Origin: Pleionea sediminis
Lineage (GTDB): Bacteria; Pseudomonadota; Gammaproteobacteria; Enterobacterales; Kangiellaceae
Assembly: GCF_007570825.1 (NCBI RefSeq)
Contig: NZ_SUNB01000002.1
Span: 372,001 to 436,000 of the forward strand
Reading direction: 5' to 3'
DNA: 64,000 bases
In this document: one piece after another, positions 26,804 through 37,563 of the stretch
Layout: every line of letters begins with the position of its first letter
Numbering within the stretch: position 1 is the first letter of the stretch
Notes under the pieces: model-generated
Database searches by the model: none
What the model saw: the letters and a program-made list of their open reading frames with translations, nothing else
What the model was told of the DNA's origin: nothing
Made by a program: the position numbers and the translations under genes

Positions 26804-27487
26804 ATGAAAAAAGCACTAGTTATCACGTCCATGGTATTAGCAACGTTAACTCAAGCACCTTCAGCGCATGCTGAGCACGACAAAGAAAAAGGCATCGGCA
26901 TAGCAAGTGGAGCAGCGGTTGGAGCGGCAGCTGGCGGCCCAGTTGGCTTCGTCATCGGTGCTGCCATAGGAGGTTTATTGGGAGAAGAAGTTGGAAAAGC
27001 CAATCAAGTCGACGATTTGAAAATAGAGCTAACAGAAAAAGATATTCAGAACAGTCAACTAGAGCGCGAACTATCGGAGCTAAAAAGTCAAACACACAAT
27101 GAGTCGAGTTTTGAGGGATCGGAAATGCTGCAAATGGACTTGTTATTTTCTACCAAAGAAACGGGCCTCGACGATACAGACCGTTCACGAATTGAACAAC
27201 TTGCAAGCTTTTTAGTGAGATATCCTCAATTGACCATTAAGTTAGATGGGTTCGCCGATCCTCGAGGAAATCAGGAAGAAAATCAAAAATTATCAGAACA
27301 ACGGATCGAATCTGTAAAAAGTTTACTTATGGAGCAAGGTATCAACGAAGAACGCATCATTTCAGCCGCTCACGGCGAAAAAAGCTCGGTAGCTCCCGAA
27401 GGTGATTATGATGCCTACGCACTTGAACGCCGCGTTAGTATTCGATTTTTTCCACAATCAGACCAGACATTCGCGGCTAACGAGTAA
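26804..27487 (+). CDS. pdsO: Sortase-associated OmpA-like protein PdsO
   Basis: 227 residues from ATG 26804, which has an AGAGGAAAAG ribosome binding site; a TTG at 26786 is unlikely. Signal peptide to about residue 23 (SAHA). A glycine-zipper segment (ASGAAVGAAAGGPVGFVIG) follows, then a short coiled coil (about 65-100) and an OmpA-type peptidoglycan-binding domain with DGFADPRGNQEENQKLSEQR. The glycine zipper plus OmpA layout is that of PdsO in dedicated sortase loci. It is divergent from pdsR-pdsS. A sortase and its target protein, normally adjacent, are absent here. Confidence 0.82.
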   Translation: MKKALVITSMVLATLTQAPSAHAEHDKEKGIGIASGAAVGAAAGGPVGFVIGAAIGGLLGEEVGKANQVDDLKIELTEKDIQNSQLERELSELKSQTHNESSFEGSEMLQMDLLFSTKETGLDDTDRSRIEQLASFLVRYPQLTIKLDGFADPRGNQEENQKLSEQRIESVKSLLMEQGINEERIISAAHGEKSSVAPEGDYDAYALERRVSIRFFPQSDQTFAANE

Positions 27488-27638
27488 CTCTAACCAACAT
27501 TAAAGGAGCCTTTCAAAGAAAGTAAAAACTATCCTCTCCACCCCTTTGGGTAAGTAATCACATCGTGAACTTGCCCTTTTTTTGTTAGGCTTACCAGAAA
27601 AAGGTACACTCCACTCTAAAACAATCATCGGTGACAAC

Positions 27639-28349
27639 TTGAATATAATTCAGTATTGCATTAATGAACATTTTCCAACAGGCAGTGAAGAATATTATGC
27701 GATGCTCTATTTAAAAAATAACACTGACATTTGGACACAGTTGGCACTCGTCGATGCAATTTCCAACAGTCGTATTCAATCTTCTGAACCGGATGTTTAT
27801 CAAGCAAAGCTACAGTGGTGGTTGCATGCCATTCAACAACAAGAATCCTCTCACCCTTTACTGAATTTTTTAGCACCTCTCGACACTAACATTGTAATAG
27901 AGCTAATCATGTCTCTTATTTTCGAGTTGCTAAAGTGTTCGAGTCACGACAAGCTGCTACTCAATGATTCACTAGTCAACATATTGGGCAAAAGCTTGTT
28001 GGCCATTTTAAATAATCATGCCATTCCATCACAAAACGAAAAAGAGCAATTAATCCCAGTCTCAAAATTTCTTGGACAATACTGGATCATCAAGCGCTGT
28101 ATTTTAAATCATCAGTTGGCGGCATTATCACACGAGTCCATCACTTCTTTTCTCACATTTCCTATTCATAAAAGTCAAGTTAAACTGAGCCAACTACCGG
28201 CAAAGATTTTTTTTCAATTTGCGTATGATTGGAGAAAATTGAACAAACGTTGTATCGAAGAACAACGGTTTTACGAACTGAGTGGCATCAGAAAACTTTG
28301 GACATCATGGAAAATTAAAACATTTCAATCAGATATATTTACCGAATAA
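27639..28349 (+). CDS. Squalene/phytoene synthase-like protein, divergent
   Basis: 236 residues from TTG 27639, which follows GGTGA by four bases; the frame is open from TTG 27582. The N-terminal part has the layout of the squalene/phytoene synthase superfamily and its NDUFAF6-like branch: YYAMLYLKN, LALVDAISNSRIQSSEP, then KLQWWLHAIQQQESSHPLL. The aspartate-rich diphosphate-binding motifs (DxxxD) that synthases need are not visible, so prenyl-transfer activity is doubtful. It lies 98 bases before yciK. The family call is by pattern only. Confidence 0.5.
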   Translation: MNIIQYCINEHFPTGSEEYYAMLYLKNNTDIWTQLALVDAISNSRIQSSEPDVYQAKLQWWLHAIQQQESSHPLLNFLAPLDTNIVIELIMSLIFELLKCSSHDKLLLNDSLVNILGKSLLAILNNHAIPSQNEKEQLIPVSKFLGQYWIIKRCILNHQLAALSHESITSFLTFPIHKSQVKLSQLPAKIFFQFAYDWRKLNKRCIEEQRFYELSGIRKLWTSWKIKTFQSDIFTE

Positions 28350-28447
28350 TTTCTCATCCATATTGCCTGACAAATCGTGCGACCGTTAAACAAGAATGTT
28401 AAACTGTAGTTCATACAAAGCAGATTAAAATGTAAGGTCTTTAATTC

Positions 28448-29185
28448 ATGACGGTCGACTTTCAACCTAAAGAGCAATGCCTGAAAGACAAAGTAATTAT
28501 GGTGACGGGTGCTGGCGATGGCATTGGCCGAGAAGCAGCACTGACTTATGCCAAACTTGGCGCAACCGTTATTCTTGTTGGTCGTACTACCGAAAAGTTA
28601 GAAGAAGTTTACGACGAAATCGAGGCCTTTAACGGACCACAGCCGGCTATCATACCAATTAACTTTTTACACATGTCAGCTGAGCAAGCACAGCAAATCG
28701 CTGAAACTATCGATCAAGAATTTGGACGATTGGATGGATTACTCAATAACGCCAGTCAATTAGGTGACTTATCGCCGATAGAAGCTTATAACATTGAAAC
28801 TTGGCAAAATGTTATGCAGGTCAATGTCAATGCCACCTTTTTATTGACTCGCTTTTTAATACCGGTGATACGTAAAGCAGATTCAGGTTCGATTATTTTT
28901 ACAAGCTCGGGAGTCGGCAATAAAGGTCGAGCCTATTGGGGCGCTTATTCCGTTTCAAAATTTGCAACAGAAGGACTCGCACAGGTACTGGCCGATGAGT
29001 TGGAAAATACTTCAATCCGAGTGAATATTATTAATCCGGGTGCAACAAGAACAAAAATGCGAGCAGCAGCTTTTCCGGCAGAAAATCCCGGTGATTTAAA
29101 AACAGCCGACGCACTGATGCCCCTTTACACCTACTTAATGGCCGAAGACAGTAAATCAGTTACTAATCAACGGTTTGATGGATAA
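28448..29185 (+). CDS. yciK: YciK family SDR oxidoreductase
   Basis: 245 residues. Cofactor motif TGAGDGIGRE near 20-29, NNAS near 96-99, catalytic Ser in FTSSGVGNKG and Tyr/Lys in YSVSK. The N-terminus DFQPKEQCLKDKVIMVTGAG and the late MPLYTYLM are typical of YciK. Its substrate is not known with certainty. In Pseudomonas yciK follows mupP; here about 6 kb carrying an aminotransferase, the pds genes and a synthase-like gene lie between them. Confidence 0.88.
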   Translation: MTVDFQPKEQCLKDKVIMVTGAGDGIGREAALTYAKLGATVILVGRTTEKLEEVYDEIEAFNGPQPAIIPINFLHMSAEQAQQIAETIDQEFGRLDGLLNNASQLGDLSPIEAYNIETWQNVMQVNVNATFLLTRFLIPVIRKADSGSIIFTSSGVGNKGRAYWGAYSVSKFATEGLAQVLADELENTSIRVNIINPGATRTKMRAAAFPAENPGDLKTADALMPLYTYLMAEDSKSVTNQRFDG

Positions 29186-29208
29186 TCTCAAGTTTGAGTA
29201 TAACGAAT

Positions 29209-29231
29209 AGCGGCATTGAGTTGCCGCTTTC
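29209..29231 (+). terminator. Probable terminator after yciK
   Basis: AGCGGCA / TGCCGCT stem with a six-base loop and a short TTTC tail. The following sequence has two copies of CGACACAATCC (29231 and 29275). Confidence 0.55.
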
Positions 29232-29438
29232 GACACAATCCCGACACTTCTTCCCAAGATTCAGCCAAATTTCTCGACACAATCCAATAAGAAGCAGTCA
29301 AATTATTGACTCTATCTAATTCAGTAAGAACAAATAGCACTCCAACCCTTTGTTTAAATTATAGAAATTCTTAAATGCATAAGACTGGCACGCAATTCGC
29401 AGATACAAATCCAGGTTAATTAGATTTAAGTAAATACT

Positions 29439-30347
29439 ATGGAACACGCATTTCATAAAACGATTGGTTCAGAAGCGACAAAGCTAGAATATCTAGCGCC
29501 GCGCATGGACCAACCGTCAGACGAGCTTCTCGCCTCAGGTCAATTATTGGCGTATAAATTACAGCAAACACTGAATATTGAAGTTCTTCTCACAACTTTT
29601 TGCGAACAGGCATCACTCATTGTGCCATGCCAGAGCGTCGCCTTTAGAAATGATGAGCAACAATTGTTTGTCTATCATGGTGAGAAACACGAAAATTTAT
29701 GTCGCTACTCTTTGGCAATTGAAGAGCAGGTTTTGGGCGAAATCGAGTGCTCATCGCATAAATCTTTTTCCGAAACCGACTTAATTCGCCTCGAACATCT
29801 TATTAGTATTCTTCTCTTTCCATTGAGAAATGCATTAATGTACAGCGAAGCCATTCAAAATGCTCAGCGAGATCCTCTAACGGGCCTGGCTAATCGCTAT
29901 GCTTTCGATCACGCGATGGATACGGAGATAAGTCGTTCAGAGCGACATCGTCACAATTTATGCATGTTAGTCGTCGACATCGATCACTTTAAGCGGATTA
30001 ATGATACCTATGGTCATTTGGCAGGCGACGAAGTACTCCGTCAAGTTGCCAGTTTACTGGGTAATGCCGTACGTAAGGAAGACCGGGTCTTTCGATACGG
30101 TGGTGAAGAGTTTGTCGTCTTACTGAGTGCGACAGATCTCCCGAGCGCACGCTTGACCGCAGAGCGAATCCGCATGGAACTAGAAGCAACCAAAATAACT
30201 GCACTAGGTATTGAAATTGATGTCACAGCAAGTCTTGGGATCTCTGAATGGCAAGTAGGAGAATCAGGAAATACTTTCTTTCATCGGGCTGACCAAGCTT
30301 TATACAATGCTAAAGACCAAGGTAGAAATCAAGTCAGAGCTGCTTAA
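29439..30347 (+). CDS. Diguanylate cyclase with GAF-like N-terminus
   Basis: 302 residues. The first about 130 residues resemble a small GAF-type sensor (LLTTFCEQASLIVPCQSVAF). The GGDEF domain (about 140-300) starts with DPLTGLANRYAFD, holds the metal aspartate in VVDIDHFKRIND and the active-site GGEEF near 221-225. An RxxD inhibitory site (RKED) lies five residues before GGEEF, so product inhibition by c-di-GMP is likely. It should make c-di-GMP in the cytoplasm. A GGDEF gene is also found close to yciK in Pseudomonas. Input signal unknown. Confidence 0.9.
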   Translation: MEHAFHKTIGSEATKLEYLAPRMDQPSDELLASGQLLAYKLQQTLNIEVLLTTFCEQASLIVPCQSVAFRNDEQQLFVYHGEKHENLCRYSLAIEEQVLGEIECSSHKSFSETDLIRLEHLISILLFPLRNALMYSEAIQNAQRDPLTGLANRYAFDHAMDTEISRSERHRHNLCMLVVDIDHFKRINDTYGHLAGDEVLRQVASLLGNAVRKEDRVFRYGGEEFVVLLSATDLPSARLTAERIRMELEATKITALGIEIDVTASLGISEWQVGESGNTFFHRADQALYNAKDQGRNQVRAA

Positions 30348-30636
30348 ATAAAACACCACTCGCATCAAAATAAAATTAAATCCGCGAATCACGCTCCTGC
30401 CAATTTGAAATATCTGTCGATAATAAATGATCGTCGGGATCAATACCTCTATATCCTGAATTGAGCTAAAAATCTGACTTTGACTCCTTCCTGCACGACC
30501 GTTCAGTTTAGGTTCAGTATGAATTTACAAGAATCACGGTTAGCGCTTAAAATAGCCGGCGTAAAAACGTTCGACCAATTGAGCATACAAAAATTTAATA
30601 ACTTGGGGTGCATCACTCCAACATTAGGAACTTTTG

Positions 30637-33162
30637 ATGGATTTTCGTTCAAAACTTGGTAACTGGATTGCAGAATTAACAATTCAGAAAACTGCCCTGA
30701 CTTTATTTTTTCTTGTGCTAGCTGTTGCTGGATTAACCATTAAGCTGGGTGATTTTCGACTCGATGCCTCCGCAGATTCATTGCTTCTGGAAAACGACCC
30801 ATCTCTAACAGAATACCGCAAAACCTATTTAGAATATGGTAGCGATGATTATCTCTTTCTATTATTCGAGCCCAAAGATGAGCTATTTCAACAGAAAAAT
30901 CTTGATGTCCTCGCTAACTTGCAAAAACAAATTGTATCTATCGGTGCCGTTGAATCGGTAACATCTATTCTCGATATTCCGCTTTATGATCCAGAAGAAG
31001 CCGATATTTTTACTGTTGAAAATAAAACAACGACTTTACGAGAAGGTGAGTTCGATTTAAAACAGGCAAAAGAAATATTGGTCAACAATCCTATCTATAA
31101 GAACCTTATTCTCTCAGAAGATGGCTCTCTAACAGCGTTACAAATAAACCTGGATGTTCCCCAATCTCTGAAATCAAGCATTCGAGAATTAACTCAATTC
31201 CAAGTCAAGCATGCCAATACCAAGCTTACCGAATCTCAATTACTCGAAAAGCAAGCACTTCAAGCTAAAGTTGGGGCAGAAAACTCTGCTTACAGTCAAG
31301 TTACTGCTGACGTTATTAACAAAGTTAGAACAATAATTGCTGAGGGCCCCGAAGATACCAGACTATTTCTCGGTGGTGTTCCGATGATAGCTCATGACTT
31401 AATGGAATATGTACAAAATGATTTGGTCGTCTTTGGTAGTGCAATTTTTATCATTTTAATTCTTATCTTAACCCTCATATTCCGACAATTGCATTGGATC
31501 GTGCTACCACTTGGCATTTGTTCAATTGCCGTCTTAGGTATGGTTGGCCTTTTGGGGTGGCTCGATTGGCCTGCGACCGTCATTTCTTCAAACTTTATCG
31601 CTCTACTACTCATAATGACCATGTCACTCACGATTCACTTAATTGTTCGCTTTCGCGAGCTTTCAGCGAACGATGCCAACATGAGTGTTGAAGATCGACT
31701 AAGAAATACTTTGAGTACCATGTTTATTCCTTGTCTTTTTACTGCATTAACAACTATGGTGGCCTTCGGCTCATTAGTCGTTAGTGATATTCGACCTGTT
31801 AAAGACTTCGGATTAATGATGTCGATGGGTTTAGCGTTAGCTTTTATCATCGCCTTTTTGTCATTTCCTTTGTTTGTAAAATTGACTTATCGCAATAAAT
31901 CAGAAAAGCAGTTGCAATCAAAACTGACCGAATTCACGTCAGCATTGGGACGATGGACTTTAAAAAGTAACAAAATAATATTATTTACGGCGCTCTCGAT
32001 CGCGATATTCGCAACATCGGGCATAACCCGTCTAAGTGTTGATAATATTTTCATCGATTACTTCCGCAGCCACACCGAAATACACCAGGGAATGAAAACA
32101 ATTGATGAGCAATTAGGTGGTACAACACCATTGGATATCGTTATCAAAACAGAAGCTCTTATCCCCAAGCCTGAAAAACTTGATTTCGATGATGGTTTCT
32201 CTGAGTTCGAAGATGAAGAAGAAGCTGTTCCGCTATCATTTTCCCGCAATGGCGTTGAGTCAATTGCGAAAGTACATCGCTACCTGGAAGAATTTGAAGT
32301 CACGGGAAAAGTGCTCTCTTTAACTTCCAGTTTTCGTTTGCTAAACGATTTAAATGGCGGTGAAACCTTAGATGATTTTCTGCTCGGTTTATTTTACAAA
32401 AGAATGTCTGCAGATATTAAGCGTCAGCTTATCGAACCTTATCACAACGACGATGGCTCTCAGATTCATTTTAATATAAGAATGATTGATTCACACCCAA
32501 AACTAAAACGTGACGATTTCATAAATAGTTTGCACAATCATTTTCAGAACGAGTTAAGTTTGAGCAAGGAAGATTATACGATCACCGGCATGTTTGTTTT
32601 ATACAACAATATGTTATCGAGCTTATTTGATTCTCAAATCAAAACAATTGTGACTGTCTTTTTAGTTATATTGGTCATGTTCATATTTATCTTCCGCTCA
32701 TTCGCTTTGGCTATTTTAGGTTTAATACCCAATGCATTGGCTGCAGCAATGGTGCTAGGAGCGATGGGTTGGTTCAATATTCCTCTAGATATGATGACAA
32801 TTATGATAGCGGCAATAGCTGTCGGGATAGGTGTGGATAATACGATTCATTATATTTTCCGCTTTAGGAGAGAATATGCAACACGTAAAGATTATGAAGC
32901 ATGTGTTCAAGCGTGCCATGATTCGATAGGTAAAGCACTGTACTACACATCGTTAACCGTTATTGCAGGGTTTTCTGTGCTAGTATTTTCAAACTTCATA
33001 CCAACAATCTACTTTGGAATTTTAACCAGTATTGCTATGGGTACCGCACTACTAGCAAACCTTACACTACTTCCAAGATTAATTTTATGGTTTAAGCCAA
33101 ACATTCCATCACTAGACAATGGTAAAGCAGCTCAAACTGCTCAAGAAAAAAAACCGGCATAA
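30637..33162 (+). CDS. RND/MMPL family exporter
   Basis: 841 residues from ATG 30637, with AGGAAC upstream. Typical two-fold RND layout: one span near 20-38, a periplasmic loop, then a cluster of five spans (about 255-420); a second single span (about 445-465), a loop and a second cluster (about 670-830). FRELSANDANMSVEDRLRNT and AVGIGVDNTIHYIFRFRRE are typical of the MMPL/sterol-sensing-like branch, which includes hopanoid and lipid exporters. No membrane-fusion or outer-membrane partner is adjacent. The stop codon lies in the loop of the terminator. Confidence 0.85.
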   Translation: MDFRSKLGNWIAELTIQKTALTLFFLVLAVAGLTIKLGDFRLDASADSLLLENDPSLTEYRKTYLEYGSDDYLFLLFEPKDELFQQKNLDVLANLQKQIVSIGAVESVTSILDIPLYDPEEADIFTVENKTTTLREGEFDLKQAKEILVNNPIYKNLILSEDGSLTALQINLDVPQSLKSSIRELTQFQVKHANTKLTESQLLEKQALQAKVGAENSAYSQVTADVINKVRTIIAEGPEDTRLFLGGVPMIAHDLMEYVQNDLVVFGSAIFIILILILTLIFRQLHWIVLPLGICSIAVLGMVGLLGWLDWPATVISSNFIALLLIMTMSLTIHLIVRFRELSANDANMSVEDRLRNTLSTMFIPCLFTALTTMVAFGSLVVSDIRPVKDFGLMMSMGLALAFIIAFLSFPLFVKLTYRNKSEKQLQSKLTEFTSALGRWTLKSNKIILFTALSIAIFATSGITRLSVDNIFIDYFRSHTEIHQGMKTIDEQLGGTTPLDIVIKTEALIPKPEKLDFDDGFSEFEDEEEAVPLSFSRNGVESIAKVHRYLEEFEVTGKVLSLTSSFRLLNDLNGGETLDDFLLGLFYKRMSADIKRQLIEPYHNDDGSQIHFNIRMIDSHPKLKRDDFINSLHNHFQNELSLSKEDYTITGMFVLYNNMLSSLFDSQIKTIVTVFLVILVMFIFIFRSFALAILGLIPNALAAAMVLGAMGWFNIPLDMMTIMIAAIAVGIGVDNTIHYIFRFRREYATRKDYEACVQACHDSIGKALYYTSLTVIAGFSVLVFSNFIPTIYFGILTSIAMGTALLANLTLLPRLILWFKPNIPSLDNGKAAQTAQEKKPA

Positions 33163-33175
33163 GCCGGTTTTTTTC
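33151..33175 (+). terminator. Terminator after RND exporter
   Basis: AAACCGGC-ATAA-GCCGGTTT stem-loop followed by T run; the exporter stop codon is in the loop. Poly-A on the other side allows bidirectional use with the convergent gene at 33205. Confidence 0.9.
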
Positions 33176-33204
33176 TATCTTTTTTACAGCTAACTAAACC
33201 GTTT

Positions 33205-33756
33205 CTACTTACCCGACGTAAACCGAACTCCTAAAAATGTTCTGTCTTGCTCAAACCATCGATCACGAGTAAAAGTTACAGCAAAAGTTGGCGAGAAATA
33301 ATAATGAATTCCGACTTGATATCCATCCTCATCAACGCCTTCCATATCAAAACCAGTTTGGTTGTATTCCAGATTCAGCTCAAGCTGGTTAGTCAATCGA
33401 CGGCGCCACCCTAGTTCGTATCGAGTCACATCTTTGTCATCAAATACAGGCAAATCAAGTTCGACCTTTTTATATCCAATGTACATTGAAGACCCTGCCG
33501 CAGCCCCCCAAAAAACACCTCCACCAAGCGATTTCGCTTTGTAGCCAGAATTCGCAACATCACCATCAAGCGAAGTTCGCTCATAACTAACATATAATCC
33601 TTGTTTAACAGGTAACTGCAATCTAAATTGCTCCCCAGACAACTCATCATCACTCGTTTCAATGTAAGATACATCGATTAAAGCCATATGTGGTTGTGTC
33701 GCATATGAATGCCCTGTCAGTATAGCCAGTCCGGTTGTTATTAATAATTTTTTCAT
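33205..33756 (-). CDS. Small outer-membrane beta-barrel-like protein
   Basis: 183 residues from ATG 33756, chosen because a signal peptide starts there (KKLLITTGLAILTGHSYA). The mature part has alternating strands with amphipathic pattern: FRLQLPVKQGLYVSYERTS, MYIGYKKVELDLP, RYELGWRRRLTNQLELNLEY and YQVGIHYYFSPTFAVTFT. This suggests an eight-stranded barrel, though the last residues (GVRFTSGK) lack the usual terminal aromatic. It is 80 bases downstream of the phospholipase-like gene and probably co-transcribed with it. Family not recognised. Confidence 0.65.
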   Translation of the reverse strand: MKKLLITTGLAILTGHSYATQPHMALIDVSYIETSDDELSGEQFRLQLPVKQGLYVSYERTSLDGDVANSGYKAKSLGGGVFWGAAAGSSMYIGYKKVELDLPVFDDKDVTRYELGWRRRLTNQLELNLEYNQTGFDMEGVDEDGYQVGIHYYFSPTFAVTFTRDRWFEQDRTFLGVRFTSGK

Positions 33757-33836
33757 TTTGAATAGACTTGTTATTTTCCAGTGTATGAACTTTGGCACAA
33801 ATGAGATTTCAGGTAAAGCACAATCAAACCGCATTA

Positions 33837-35240
33837 TCACCGAATGTTAACTAATGCGGTTTTTAATGCTTTAGGAATTCTCTCAGCCCAACGCTCTTCT
33901 TCCATTTCCTTCTCTATCTGTCGTCGAAATTTTTGCATTATCGGATCAATACTTTGCGAAAACCGAGTAAAAAACTTTTTATAACTCAAGTCCTCAAACA
34001 ACATAGCACTACGATACAAATTCTTCATCTCAGGACTCATTTTGTCTAATGCGGCCTTCACAGACCCCTCTTTTTCAATATGACCAGACACAATCTCCTG
34101 TAAACTTTTCTCCTTATCAAAATCAACAAAGGGGACAAGCTGTAAAGCTGTATAAGTAGTTAACGAGTTGTAATTACCATTCTCGATGACATCGAAAACT
34201 TCCTTTAGAGATAAACCAATTGCCTCTATCGGTAATTTTGCTCTCATCTGTTTATCGGGCTCACCCGCCATCTCTATTCCATTATCAACGGCAAAAAGTT
34301 GCTTATCACCGCGTAAAATAAACTCTTCTCCTCGGGAATTCTTAACTTGAACGCCAACAAGGTCGCCATCTAAGTTATGCAAATACTGAGTTAAAGCACC
34401 AGAAATCACACTACCCTCTTCACGTTTAGACTTTCGAAAAAGTTGTTTTATGTCAGCATCGGCATCAACAAAAGCGTCAATTTGAGAACGTGGAACTCTC
34501 AAGTGTCCAGATGAAAATGCATCACTTAGAAAGTGATCGGCATATGAGTTTGCAAATAATGCCAAATCGATCATTTTCTTTTTGGATAGTTCTATTAGGT
34601 ACTTTTTCGTTAAGCGACGCCGAGCTAAAATAGAATCTAAATATTCATATTTTTTAGATAGTCTTTTCTTGTAAGAAGATTTATTAACTAACCTTTTTAA
34701 CTCATGGCTTTTTTCCTTACAACCAGCATTATTATCATTCCATTGCTTCTTATCACACTTTAAATAAGCAAGTTGAGCAAACCAGAGTGCTTTCTCATGA
34801 AAATTAATGTAATTTTTAATATTATGCCAGGCAAAGTGAGAGTAATTGTCATGGGCCAATGTAAGATAACGAAATTTTCTCTTTACCATTCGCGTCTCGC
34901 TACATTTTTCATACTCTTTACTTTCTCGAATTGAGCGAATTTCCTTATCAATGCATTCCTTTAGCTTTTTTCTATTATGAAGGTAGTAATCTTTGAGGTA
35001 ACTCGGTTCATCCAATGCCATTTCCTCAATGCTTTTATACATGTCTCCCGACATAGCAATTAAATGACCGTAACGAAAATCAATATCGGCCTCTAAATTA
35101 GTTATCCGGTTTTCATATTCAGGAAAGTATTGAGCCATCGCCATATCGCCTAATATTGCGTGCTCACCGGCGTCAAAAGCAAGAGAAGGCGTGCTATAAA
35201 TAACAGTAATAAAACCTAGGAGAAACGTTCGAAAATTCAT
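33837..35240 (-). CDS. Phospholipase C-like zinc metalloprotein
   Basis: 467 residues from ATG 35240, with GGAG close upstream; an earlier start at 35264 is less likely. A signal peptide ends near SLAFDAGEHA. Putative metal-binding histidines occur in FDAGEHAILGDMA, LAHDNYSHFAWHN and YADHFLSDAFSSGHLRVPR. The last motif resembles the HxxxD...GH signature of zinc-dependent phospholipase C / P1-nuclease folds, notably the Pseudomonas fluorescens/Legionella PC-PLC group. If so it is a secreted or periplasmic lipid hydrolase. The central region (about 150-240) is Lys-rich. No secretion tag is seen beyond the signal peptide. Confidence 0.55.
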   Translation of the reverse strand: MNFRTFLLGFITVIYSTPSLAFDAGEHAILGDMAMAQYFPEYENRITNLEADIDFRYGHLIAMSGDMYKSIEEMALDEPSYLKDYYLHNRKKLKECIDKEIRSIRESKEYEKCSETRMVKRKFRYLTLAHDNYSHFAWHNIKNYINFHEKALWFAQLAYLKCDKKQWNDNNAGCKEKSHELKRLVNKSSYKKRLSKKYEYLDSILARRRLTKKYLIELSKKKMIDLALFANSYADHFLSDAFSSGHLRVPRSQIDAFVDADADIKQLFRKSKREEGSVISGALTQYLHNLDGDLVGVQVKNSRGEEFILRGDKQLFAVDNGIEMAGEPDKQMRAKLPIEAIGLSLKEVFDVIENGNYNSLTTYTALQLVPFVDFDKEKSLQEIVSGHIEKEGSVKAALDKMSPEMKNLYRSAMLFEDLSYKKFFTRFSQSIDPIMQKFRRQIEKEMEEERWAERIPKALKTALVNIR

Positions 35241-35362
35241 AAGCTCCAACCAAAACAATCTCACAACAAGATAATTATACCCTAAAATACGACTTCACCG
35301 AACTCACTGTTATTTTTCACGGAAAATACTTAACGACTTCTTCCTCTATACCTTAGATTTGA

Positions 35363-35368
35363 TATAAT
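35363..35368 (+). promoter_or_regulatory. thi operon -10 box
   Basis: TATAAT preceded by TTTGA, about 18 bases upstream of the riboswitch; the -35 is poor. Confidence 0.5.
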
Positions 35369-35380
35369 CCTCGCGAAATG

Positions 35381-35513
35381 CTCTCGGGGTGCTTGAACCG
35401 TATGGTTTTATCGAGCTGAGATGCGATAACACGGCAAGCTATTCAATCATTGTTGTTAATTCGCAAACCCGCAGAACCTGATCCGACTAATATCGGCGTA
35501 GGGATGAGCGAAT
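35381..35513 (+). promoter_or_regulatory. TPP riboswitch (THI element)
   Basis: The conserved THI core is present: CGGGGTGCTTG, GCTGAGATG, then ACCCGCAGAACCTGATCCG and TAATATCGGCGTAGGGATGAG. It lies about 107 bases before thiC. Thiamin pyrophosphate binding should switch the operon off. Confidence 0.95.
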
Positions 35514-35562
35514 TATTTGTCTTAGAGTCGATTTTATTTATAAATTGACTCTCTAAAACTAA

Positions 35563-37503
<1,941 letters not shown>

Positions 37504-37563
37504 AATTGTTTAATAAAGTTGATAAAAATATTGAGTCGACATGATCTTTCGGAGAATTAATCA

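Noticed and set aside
29231..29285. Repeated CGACACAATCC between yciK and the cyclase gene, considered as a CRISPR or attachment repeat
   Set aside because: Only two 11-base copies with no regular spacers or integrase nearby.
30480..30662. 60-codon frame ahead of the RND exporter
   Set aside because: No ribosome binding site, overlaps the exporter start in another frame and has no recognisable protein pattern.
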